Below, piece after piece: positions 5,782 through 11,970 of a stretch of DNA of 11,970 nt (position 1 is its first letter; each line of letters begins with the position of its first letter). The stretch comes from Caryophanales bacterium. GTDB taxonomy: Bacteria; Bacillota_I; Bacilli_A; RFN20; CAG-826. Under the pieces are notes generated by a model, which saw only the letters and a program-made list of their open reading frames with translations, searched no databases and was not told the DNA's origin. A program made the position numbers and the translations under genes. The stretch covers positions 1 through 11,970 of the forward strand of contig JAQYPI010000013.1 in assembly GCA_028726925.1 (NCBI GenBank), read 5' to 3'.

Positions 5782-6954
5782 TCAAGCCCCGATGACGATC
5801 GGGCCCCCTTCAAAGATGGCGGCGGGATAGACGTTTTCCTTCCCATAATAGGCAGCCATCGCCGCGCGGAAGGATTCCGTCTCGTCGTGCGGGGTGAAAG
5901 CGAGGATGCTGCCCGCGAATCCCCCGCCCATGATGCGGCAGGCGCCGTTTTTGAGGATCTTGTTCGCGCGGTCGACCGCTTCTTGGGGGCTATTCTCGTA
6001 ACGGCCCGGGACCATGGTGTTGGCAAGGAGCGCCTCGCTCGAGGCTTCGGAACGCCGTACGTCCTCGAGGAAGGAGACGACGTTCCCGCTCCGCAAGGAA
6101 GCAAACGCGTCTTTCACGCGTTCGTTCTCGTCGAAGAAATGCTGGGCGCGGAGCTTAGCCCGTTCGGAAACCCCGACGGAAGGTCGGCAAATGCCACGGG
6201 CGAAATCCGCTTTGTTGACCTCGCGGAGGGTTTCCTTCCCGAACACGTTGCGCGCGACCGCCTTCATGTCCGCGGGGATTGAGGCATAGAGGTCGTTGAG
6301 GCCGGCGTGGGAGGAAGGGGTGTTCACGAGGGTGATGTCTAGGGGTAGGGAGAAAGGCACTTGTTCGACATGGACCCCGTCAAGCCCGCCGAAATCGAGG
6401 TAGCACATGCCCCCGAAGCTCGTCCCGATCTGGTCGAGGAGGCCGCAGGGTTTGCCGAAATAGTCGTTTTCCGCGAATTGGCCGATCTTGGCCATCGCGA
6501 GGGGGGAGAGGATTTTCCCGTTGTAAAGGACGTCCACGATGTGGGCGATGAGGGATTCGTAACAGGCGCTGCTGCTCACCCCGCTGCCGGCCGGGATGTC
6601 GCTTACGAGAGCCGCGGAGAAGCCGCCGATCTTGAAGCCAAGCTTCTTCATGCCCGCGAGGACGCCGCGGGTGAGACCCCGGGTCGAGGAACGGTCGCGG
6701 GGGGATGGGGCAAGGTCGGAGTTGGGGAAGAAAAAGGGACGGTATCCTTGGCTGATGATGCTCACGATGCCATCGTCCCGGGGGGCGACGCAGGCGGTGA
6801 TACCAAGATCAACCCCGCTTACGAGGCAAAGGCCGTGGTTATGGTCCGTGTGGTTCCCGAGGATCTCGAGGCGGCCATGGGAATAGAAATAGCGGGTGTT
6901 CGCTTTTGGGAAGGACGAGAGGTAGAGGGCGCTTGCGCCGGTGATGTCGATCAT
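5782..6954 (-). CDS. galK: Galactokinase (divergent GHMP kinase)
   Basis: Phosphorylates alpha-D-galactose to galactose-1-phosphate, the first committed step of the Leloir pathway. The 390-aa product is full length. The galactokinase signature reads GRLEILGNHTDHNHG at residues 27-41 (classically GRVNLIGEHTDY), placing the catalytic Arg at R28. The GHMP ATP loop is PAGSGVSSSAC at 121-131, the catalytic-base Asp is D174 in GLLDQIG, and the C-terminal motif is GGGFAGS. The GNHTDHN variant marks a divergent branch; galactose specificity is inferred from this and from the adjacent galM. ATG at 6954 has AAGGAG 9 nt upstream, lying within the last codons of galM; the gap to galM is 6 nt. Stop TGA. 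Confidence 0.92.
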   Translation of the reverse strand: MIDITGASALYLSSFPKANTRYFYSHGRLEILGNHTDHNHGLCLVSGVDLGITACVAPRDDGIVSIISQGYRPFFFPNSDLAPSPRDRSSTRGLTRGVLAGMKKLGFKIGGFSAALVSDIPAGSGVSSSACYESLIAHIVDVLYNGKILSPLAMAKIGQFAENDYFGKPCGLLDQIGTSFGGMCYLDFGGLDGVHVEQVPFSLPLDITLVNTPSSHAGLNDLYASIPADMKAVARNVFGKETLREVNKADFARGICRPSVGVSERAKLRAQHFFDENERVKDAFASLRSGNVVSFLEDVRRSEASSEALLANTMVPGRYENSPQEAVDRANKILKNGACRIMGGGFAGSILAFTPHDETESFRAAMAAYYGKENVYPAAIFEGGPIVIGA

Positions 6955-6960
6955 GGTGGT

Positions 6961-7962
6961 TCACTCCTTTTTGGTTGCAAAGCGGAAGAGGGTCTCGGTA
7001 TGGAAGGGATGCGCGGGCGAGAAGAGGAAATCCTCCTTCATCGTCGTGCTGTCGAGGACGGGCTCGCTCGTGACGGCGATCCGCTTGCCGTTACGCACCC
7101 CGCTAGAGAAGCGGCTCCCCTCCACGGGGAAATTGTAGGAATAGACTTGGAAGGCTTTCGCGGTCGTCGCGATGGAAAGGGAATGCTCGCCCAAAGTTAG
7201 GAAATAAGTCGGGTGGGCGAGGGAACGCTCGTTCACGTAGAAGCCGTGGTCGATGCCGCCAAGGGGGGTCGCGTCGAAGCAAGAGGCGACGTCCTCGACC
7301 TTTTTCCCTTCGCGCAGGTCAAGAGGAGAGCCTTCGACGCTCACTTTCTCTTTGGGCAGGAGGCGGTCATCGTAGGAGACGACGCGGTCCGCGAGGATCT
7401 GGAGGGTCGCCTCTTTCGCGTCATCCTTGCCCCCGAGGTTCCAGTAGACGTGGTTCGTGAGGTGGATGGGCGCCACGCGATTTGGCCGGGCGAAATAGGA
7501 AAGGGTGAACGCCGGCTCGGTTTCCGAAAGGAAATAGGAAACCTCCACTTCGAGGGTCGCCGGGTATTCCAGGCAGGCGGGGATAACCGAGGAGAAGACG
7601 ACGCGGGTCCCATCTTCTTTTTCCTCGATCTTGAAGTCGAAGCGGCGGAAGGCGTAGTCGAGGCTCTCGCTGTGGAGAGTGACTCCGGTTTTGGGATTCA
7701 CGGGCAAGGCGAATTCGCTTTCGAGGCCCGGGAAGCGCCCCCGGTCGATCCTGCCGGCGATCGGGCCGATGGTCTTGCCGTAGAAAAAGACATGGTCGTG
7801 GAGGTAATCCGCGTCCGTCGCGGGGGAAAGGGTCATCGGGACGCCGCGATAAAGCACTTCGCGGATGCCAGCCCCAAAGGGGGTGAGCACGAGCGTGAGG
7901 CCGCTTGGGGAAGCAAGACGCAAAAACGTCTCGCCGGCGCATTCGGTTTTTTGGATTTTCAT
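6961..7962 (-). CDS. galM: Aldose 1-epimerase (galactose mutarotase)
   Basis: Interconverts beta- and alpha-anomers of galactose or glucose so that galactokinase receives the alpha form. The 333-aa product aligns over the whole GalM fold: GPIAGRI near 66-72, H97 (TLHSES, usually LHGG), catalytic acid H171 in LTNHVYWNL, D238 in GGIDHGF and catalytic base E300 in VTSEP. These positions sit close to H96, H170, D243 and E304 of the Lactococcus enzyme. The Ser after H97 and the unusual SEPVLDST around the Glu indicate a divergent member, so another aldose is possible. ATG at 7962 has AAAGGAG 7-8 nt upstream and overlaps the dehydrogenase stop by 4 bp (ATGA), implying translational coupling. Confidence 0.93.
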   Translation of the reverse strand: MKIQKTECAGETFLRLASPSGLTLVLTPFGAGIREVLYRGVPMTLSPATDADYLHDHVFFYGKTIGPIAGRIDRGRFPGLESEFALPVNPKTGVTLHSESLDYAFRRFDFKIEEKEDGTRVVFSSVIPACLEYPATLEVEVSYFLSETEPAFTLSYFARPNRVAPIHLTNHVYWNLGGKDDAKEATLQILADRVVSYDDRLLPKEKVSVEGSPLDLREGKKVEDVASCFDATPLGGIDHGFYVNERSLAHPTYFLTLGEHSLSIATTAKAFQVYSYNFPVEGSRFSSGVRNGKRIAVTSEPVLDSTTMKEDFLFSPAHPFHTETLFRFATKKE

Positions 7963-9152
7963 TCAATGGCTCCTTTCAAGAGGGCGGATAATTCTTTTTC
8001 GTCGAAGAGTTTCGGGACGGGATAGAGGGGATTTGCTTCTTTCGCCGCGTGTTTGGCGAGGCGCGATATCTCCTCCTCGCTGAGGCCGAATTCGAAATGC
8101 TCGGGGATGGCTAGGTCGCGCTCGAGCTTCTCGAGAGCGACGAGGAAGGACTCGGCGAGTTCTTCTTTCGTCGAGCCGGGCAACCCGATGGTCTTGGCGA
8201 CGAGAGATAGTGGCTTTACCGCGCTTTTTCCATAAGCGCGCAGGACGTGAGGCAAGAGGACGGCGTTCGCGTAGCCATGGGGGATGCCTTTTTCCCCGCC
8301 GAGAGCGTGGGCGAGGGCGTGGACGTAACCGACATAGGCCCGGGTGAAGCTTTCCCCGGCCTCGAAGGCGGCTTTTTGCATTTCCCGCGCGGCTTCTTCG
8401 TCCATCGGGTTCGCATAAAGACGGGGGAGGAAGGTGAAGATGCGGGAAATCGCGGACAAGGCGTCGGCCTTGCTTTTCTTGGTGGAACTCCTTCCCACGA
8501 TGCTTTCAAGGGCGTGGGTCAAAGCATCGAGGCCCGTCGAGGCGATGAGGCGAGGGGGCAAACCGAGAACGAACGTGGGGGATAAAAGCGCGACATCGGG
8601 GACGAGGCGCGGGGATTCGATCGCGAATTTGTCCTTGTTCTTCTCATCGACCACGACCGCGGCGATAGTCGCCTCGCTGCCGGTCCCGACGGTCGTGGGG
8701 ACGCAGGCAAGGAACGGGATGTCGCGATGGACTTTAAGAAGGCCTTTGAAGGAAAGGAGGGAGGACGAGGGGTAGGCAACTTGGACCCCGATCGCTTTCG
8801 CGGCGTCCATGGGGCTGCCACCCCCGAAGGCGACGAGGGCTTCGGCTTGGTGCTCGCGGTACGCCTTGGCCCCGGCCTCGACGCAGGCAAAATCGGGATT
8901 CGGGATGGCCCCGTCATAGACCATGACGTCAAAGGATTCGCGAAGGAACGCCTCGAAACGATGGAAGGAAGGCAAGGAAGCGCAGCCCTTGTCGGTGACG
9001 AGGAGCAGGCGGGAAAAGCCCTTTTCCTTCAGGAGGGCGGAAAGAGCGACAGGATCCTCGAGCACGAGGGGCGAGGGGATCAAGAGGAAGCGGCTCGCGA
9101 GGCGCATGACCCCTTGGAAAAGGCGGCAGCCAAGGCGCGAGAACGCGTTCAT
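7959..9152 (-). CDS. Iron-containing alcohol dehydrogenase (group III)
   Basis: NAD(P)-linked dehydrogenase that interconverts an alcohol and an aldehyde or ketone at a divalent-metal site. From the chosen ATG the product is 397 aa, normal for the family. The nucleotide loop GGGSPMDAAK is at 110-119, the second binding loop TTVGTGSE at 153-160, and the metal ligands D209, H213, H278 and H292 keep the family spacing (4, 65, 14). The start at 9152 (MNAFSRLG) was chosen because it has AAAGGA 7 nt upstream and an ATGA overlap with the preceding gene; a TTG 30 nt upstream is less likely. The substrate cannot be read from sequence. Its place directly before galM and galK suggests a role in sugar or polyol metabolism, or in disposal of reducing equivalents, which is inference only. 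Confidence 0.93.
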   Translation of the reverse strand: MNAFSRLGCRLFQGVMRLASRFLLIPSPLVLEDPVALSALLKEKGFSRLLLVTDKGCASLPSFHRFEAFLRESFDVMVYDGAIPNPDFACVEAGAKAYREHQAEALVAFGGGSPMDAAKAIGVQVAYPSSSLLSFKGLLKVHRDIPFLACVPTTVGTGSEATIAAVVVDEKNKDKFAIESPRLVPDVALLSPTFVLGLPPRLIASTGLDALTHALESIVGRSSTKKSKADALSAISRIFTFLPRLYANPMDEEAAREMQKAAFEAGESFTRAYVGYVHALAHALGGEKGIPHGYANAVLLPHVLRAYGKSAVKPLSLVAKTIGLPGSTKEELAESFLVALEKLERDLAIPEHFEFGLSEEEISRLAKHAAKEANPLYPVPKLFDEKELSALLKGAIE

Positions 9153-9778
9153 TTCGCTTTCCTTTCCCGCTTCAGGCGGCAAAGGTCCGCGAATTCGTTG
9201 ATGTCGAGATGGTAGAAGGAAAACAGATGGGCATGGTCTTTCCTTAGCGCGGGGAGAGAAGCCCCGTGCTTCATCATGTCCTCGAAGATCTTGGTCTCGG
9301 AGGGGTCGATACGCCCGAGGCGCTCAAAATAGCGGAACGAGGAAAGGAGGAACGCGGCCGCCCGGTCTTCCTCGGGGGAGCGGGGATCACCCAAATACCC
9401 GAGGTAATAATGCGAAAGAGCGAAGAAACGTTCGACGATGGCCCGGTCGAGGGGATCGAGGTAGACGCTTGAAAGGTCGCTTTCCTTGATGAAGCGGACC
9501 TCGGCGCGTTTTGGGAACGCCAAGGCGGAATTCTCGAGGACGAGGAACCCGTGAATCTTGCTTCCTCCCGGCAAGGGGAAGAAACCTTCGTCATGGACGA
9601 GGCGGATGGTACCCCGATGGTTTTCCGCGATTTCGCTAGAAAGACGGGCGAATTTCGGGGAGGAGGAACGGAGCAAGCGAAAGCCGGACTTGGGCATGCC
9701 ATCGCGATCGAGGAGCCGATACGCGAGCAAACCGCCTTTGACGTAGAGGAGGGCGACGGAACCAAGGACTTTTTTCAT
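9149..9778 (-). CDS. Unrecognised 209-aa protein, first gene of the ADH-gal operon
   Basis: I do not recognise this family. The product starts MKKVLGSVALLYVKGGLLAYRLL, a hydrophobic stretch interrupted by a Lys, so it may be a core beta-alpha element and not a clear membrane anchor. The middle is mixed alpha/beta with FFPLPGGSKIHGFLVLEN at about residues 66-83. The C-terminal half is helical and charged, with an aromatic-rich patch (FFALSHYYLGYLGD, about 118-131) and a basic ending (RLKRERKAK). There are three Cys/His-poor regions and no metal motif I can name. ATG at 9778 has a weak AAGAG site. The gene overlaps the alcohol dehydrogenase by 4 bp and follows its own candidate promoter. That coupling supports a real, co-expressed protein. 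Confidence 0.8.
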   Translation of the reverse strand: MKKVLGSVALLYVKGGLLAYRLLDRDGMPKSGFRLLRSSSPKFARLSSEIAENHRGTIRLVHDEGFFPLPGGSKIHGFLVLENSALAFPKRAEVRFIKESDLSSVYLDPLDRAIVERFFALSHYYLGYLGDPRSPEEDRAAAFLLSSFRYFERLGRIDPSETKIFEDMMKHGASLPALRKDHAHLFSFYHLDINEFADLCRLKRERKAK

Positions 9779-9796
9779 AGAAAAACTCTTAGCCTT

Positions 9797-9825
9797 ATTT
9801 TAGGATCTCCCTTGCGTTTTGTATA
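9797..9825 (-). promoter_or_regulatory. Candidate promoter for the ADH-galM-galK operon
   Basis: TATACA (9820-9825, 4/6 to -35), a 17-bp spacer and TAAAAT (9797-9802, 5/6 to -10) read on the minus strand, between the upstream terminator and the 209-aa gene. The predicted start near 9790 gives a leader of about 12 nt starting with the AAGAG ribosome site. No obvious operator palindrome is visible. Confidence 0.5.
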
Positions 9826-9838
9826 GGCGGAGGCGCAC

Positions 9839-9858
9839 AAAAAAGGGGCCGTGGCCCC
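9839..9858 (-). terminator. Intrinsic terminator after the phospholipase C-like gene
   Basis: GGGGC and GCCCC flank a 4-nt CACG loop (9845-9858) on the minus strand and run into six T (9839-9844). The hairpin starts five bases after the stop codon of the upstream gene and separates the MFS-phospholipase unit from the gal unit. Confidence 0.8.
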
Positions 9859-9863
9859 ATGAT

Positions 9864-10817
9864 TCAGAACTCGATGCCGGCCTCCTTGAAGCAGAGGCGG
9901 TATTCCTTTTTGACTTGGCCGTAGATTCCCCCGTCGTGGTCGTTGTTCGCCTCGAGCTTCGTCAAGGCCTCTTTGGTGTCCTCGCCCCGTTTCGCGGCTT
10001 CGAGGATGGAAAGCACATCTGCCTGCTCGCTTGCGGCTTCGGCGAATAGGTCTTCGACGGACTTACGATACTCCTCCAAGGTCGTCGGGTCCTTCCAAAC
10101 GGAATGGGACTCGTTTAAGACGTCAAGGGACTCAAAAGGTTTGAGGGATGGAGGCAAGCAAAGGGAATAGGCTTTGCTCGTCTTGCCCATGAGGAGGCGG
10201 AAAAGTTTTCGCTTGACGCCCGTTTTGGAAACAAGCAGGCGCATGACGCTTTGGAAGTCGCGGTAGGATTCGGCGAAACCCGTCTCCTTGAGGGGGACAA
10301 TTCTCTCGAACCCCTTGGCCCACATCTTCGAGATAGCGAGGAGGTCTTCGTCGCTGATTCTAGGCAAGGCACGGTCGCTGCGGGGCGGGAGGCCTTCCTT
10401 TTCGGCGATCGCGCGGTCGAGGATCGATTCGAAGGCGCCGTGATAAAACACCGCGATGCCCCCATATTTGCCAAACTCGTCGAATCCCGTGCGGTAAAAG
10501 ACGTAAGGATGGACCTTCCGGTCGAGGACGAAATGGTAAAGGAGGCCTTCCATGTAATCGAGGAGGAGCGTGCGCGTCTTTTCCTCGGGTATCGAAGCGG
10601 CATAAGCAAGCATCGGGGCGTAAACCGCGGCAAGGCGCGTGTTGTGCATGAGGCTCCCGATGGGATTCACCGCGTCCTTGTCCTTCTTCTTCCGAAAGGG
10701 GTTCATGCCATATGCCATGAAGGGATCGGGGCCCTCGGTGCCGAGGAGGACGCCGAGGGGGCAATCTTTCCCTAGAAGGCGCAGGGCGAAGGCGCGATGG
10801 GCGATCGCGGCGGGCAT
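9864..10817 (-). CDS. Zinc-dependent phospholipase C-like protein (PF00882 type)
   Basis: Member of the zinc-dependent phospholipase C superfamily, three-zinc hydrolases acting on phosphodiester head groups; the actual substrate is unknown. The 317-aa product opens MPAAIAHRAF and shows candidate zinc ligands in family order: H7, D31 in GTEGPDPF, H58 in MHNT, H95 and D99 in YHFVLDRKVHP, H103, then H126 and E130 in YHGAFE, the last pair matching the H-x3-E of Bacillus PLC. Unlike secreted PLC there is no signal peptide, so it probably acts in the cytoplasm. The C-terminal third (about 200-317) is charged and unassigned. ATG at 10817 has GAGGA 8 nt upstream and lies one base after the stop of the MFS gene, so the two are co-transcribed and probably coupled. 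Confidence 0.85.
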   Translation of the reverse strand: MPAAIAHRAFALRLLGKDCPLGVLLGTEGPDPFMAYGMNPFRKKKDKDAVNPIGSLMHNTRLAAVYAPMLAYAASIPEEKTRTLLLDYMEGLLYHFVLDRKVHPYVFYRTGFDEFGKYGGIAVFYHGAFESILDRAIAEKEGLPPRSDRALPRISDEDLLAISKMWAKGFERIVPLKETGFAESYRDFQSVMRLLVSKTGVKRKLFRLLMGKTSKAYSLCLPPSLKPFESLDVLNESHSVWKDPTTLEEYRKSVEDLFAEAASEQADVLSILEAAKRGEDTKEALTKLEANNDHDGGIYGQVKKEYRLCFKEAGIEF

Positions 10818-10818
10818 C

Positions 10819-11970
10819 CTAGTCTTCCTCGGCGAAGGAAGCGAGGCCTTTCGCGATCTTGGTCTTCCTCGTCTTGACGTTCTTCACGAAGAGGAAGACG
10901 AGGAAGGCGACGCCCGTGCAGCAAAGGGCGTAGACTGGGAGGTATTCCCAATGGAAATTCGGGAGGAGGAGCAAGGAGCCGAGGGCGATCGGGGTGATCG
11001 TCTGGGCGCTCATGGAAGCGGCGTAATAATAGCCCGTGAAGGCGCCGATCTTCTTCTTGGAGCAAAGCTCGACGACCATCGGGAACGAGTTGATGTGGAC
11101 GAGGGACATGCCGAAGCCCTTGAAGAGGGAGACGGCGTAGATGTAGAACGGGAAGGTGCCGACCTCCGGAACGCGGACGGTGAAGGTGCAGATCGCCCAG
11201 GCGACGTAAGAGACGAAAGCGATGCCAAGGCCCATGGAGACGGTCCATTTGCGGCCGATCTTGCCGGCGATGATGCCGCCGAGGATGAAGCCGATGACGG
11301 AACCGACGCCGCCGACGATGAGGTTTACCATGTTGCTCGCGGTGGAGCATTGGAGGTAATAGATCGTGTAATTGCCCATGAAGGTGCCGATCGCGTTGTC
11401 CGCCATGAACCAGAAGAATTCGGCGACGAGGATGAACACGAGCATGATGCGGTTCGCTCTGGTCATCGGGGCGTCGTCGTCGAGGATCTTGTCCTCGATT
11501 TCCGCGACTTGCTCCCCGCGGTCGAGCTCGTCCTTGAGTTTCACGGCAAGCTCGTTCTCGCGAATCGTGCAGGCGAGGACGACGGCGCTAACGACCATGA
11601 GGACGCTCGCGACGAGGAAGGGAATCTCGATAGCCCAGAGGTTGCGATAAGCCCAGGTTTCCGTTCCGTTTTTGCCGGTTCCGAGGTAATCGCTCAAGAC
11701 GAAGACGATGCCGACGAGGGTGGCGACGAGGCCACCGACGTAGCCCATGATGTTGATGATGCCGTTGGCTTTGGAACGGAGGGGTTTCGGGGTGATGTCC
11801 GGCATGAGGGCGACCGCGGGGTTGCGGTACATCATGCCGCTTGCAACGACGATGGCCATCATGACGATGACGCCGGCAAGCTCATCAAGATGGAAGAATA
11901 ACGGGATGAAGGGAAGGGCGACCGCGCAGAGGAAGGTGCCGATCGCGTTGTCCGCCATGAACCAGAAGAA
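10819..11970 (-). CDS. MFS transporter, SLC45/sugar-symporter-like (N-terminal part missing)
   Basis: Major facilitator superfamily membrane transporter, 383 codons visible with the frame open through the right edge. The segment YRNPAVALMPD followed by TPKPLRSKANGIIN matches the helix 4-5 region of SLC45-like sugar/proton symporters. A charged cytoplasmic loop (about residues 135-175 of the visible part) separates two halves; the second half starts EFFWFMADNAIGTF and runs through six membrane segments, with GRKWT as the conserved short loop. The C-terminal tail is basic then acidic. A sugar or sugar-derivative substrate is inferred from family resemblance only. The first 13 visible codons duplicate codons 185-197 exactly at the DNA level and look out of place (see the repeat). 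Stop TAG, one base before the phospholipase-like gene. Confidence 0.85.
   Translation of the reverse strand, partial: FFWFMADNAIGTFLCAVALPFIPLFFHLDELAGVIVMMAIVVASGMMYRNPAVALMPDITPKPLRSKANGIINIMGYVGGLVATLVGIVFVLSDYLGTGKNGTETWAYRNLWAIEIPFLVASVLMVVSAVVLACTIRENELAVKLKDELDRGEQVAEIEDKILDDDAPMTRANRIMLVFILVAEFFWFMADNAIGTFMGNYTIYYLQCSTASNMVNLIVGGVGSVIGFILGGIIAGKIGRKWTVSMGLGIAFVSYVAWAICTFTVRVPEVGTFPFYIYAVSLFKGFGMSLVHINSFPMVVELCSKKKIGAFTGYYYAASMSAQTITPIALGSLLLLPNFHWEYLPVYALCCTGVAFLVFLFVKNVKTRKTKIAKGLASFAEED
11380..11418 (-). repeat. 39-bp direct repeat, copy A (inside the MFS gene)
   Basis: Identical base for base to 11932-11970 and in the same reading frame, 552 bp (184 codons) apart. It encodes FFWFMADNAIGTF at the start of the second half of the transporter, where this kind of motif (GYNAxxTF-like) is expected in the family. 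Confidence 0.95.
11932..11970 (-). repeat. 39-bp direct repeat, copy B (at the right edge)
   Basis: Exact copy of 11380-11418, ending at the last base of the window. The base just inside the repeat differs (G at 11931, T at 11379). Here the encoded FFWFMADNAIGTF runs into LCAVALPFIPLFFHL, where relatives would be expected to carry the end of helix 2 and an RRxPF-type loop, so this copy is probably misplaced. Confidence 0.95.

Noticed and set aside
10639..11901. Plus-strand open frame of 420 codons rich in Asp, Glu and His
   Set aside because: Shadow of the MFS transporter gene: hydrophobic codons on the minus strand read as charged residues on the plus strand.
1..11970. Search for CRISPR arrays, insertion sequences, phage or defence genes
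   Set aside because: No spaced direct repeats, transposase, integrase or nuclease motifs seen; all genes fit metabolism, transport or translation.

Overview
The window is a gene-dense, GC-rich stretch in which every convincing gene lies on the minus strand, so transcription runs from the right edge to the left. It looks like a bacterial chromosome fragment, probably from an uncultured, GC-rich gut-type relative of the Bacillota (Bacilli or Mollicutes-like lineages). The grounds are AAGGAG-type ribosome sites, TATAAT -10 boxes, a PepV-type dipeptidase, type III pantothenate kinase, a YwaF-like membrane protein and a divergent galactokinase. TGA is used as an ordinary stop and TGG encodes Trp. 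The taxonomic placement is an inference from gene content, not a measurement. Both ends cut through genes, so this may be a whole metagenomic contig.

Layout, in direction of transcription: (1) 11970-9839: an MFS transporter (5' end missing) and a cytoplasmic zinc-dependent phospholipase C-like protein, one base apart, closed by a GC-rich intrinsic terminator. (2) 9825-4870: a candidate promoter, then a five-gene unit with 4-bp overlaps or gaps of at most 6 nt: an unrecognised 209-aa protein, an iron-containing alcohol dehydrogenase, galM, galK and a YwaF-like membrane protein that starts with TTG. (3) 4869-2046: a promoter, malQ (4-alpha-glucanotransferase) and rimO, joined by an ATGA overlap. 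(4) 2033-1859: a promoter, an irregular tRNA-Thr(GGU) with encoded CCA, and a strong terminator. (5) 1596-1: coaX, whose -10 box lies so close to the ATG that the mRNA should be leaderless, then a pepV-type M20 dipeptidase cut by the left edge.

Functionally the window combines sugar use (GalM and GalK feed galactose to galactose-1-phosphate; MalQ rearranges maltodextrins; the MFS protein resembles sugar transporters) with housekeeping genes (RimO, CoaX, tRNA-Thr, peptidase). No galT or galE is present here. I see no CRISPR array, insertion sequence, phage gene or defence system. The most noteworthy points are an exact in-frame 39-bp repeat at the right edge that looks like an assembly chimera, the irregular tRNA, the apparent leaderless or very short-leader promoters, the gal operon with an alcohol dehydrogenase and an unknown protein, and a pantothenate kinase lacking a usually conserved Arg.
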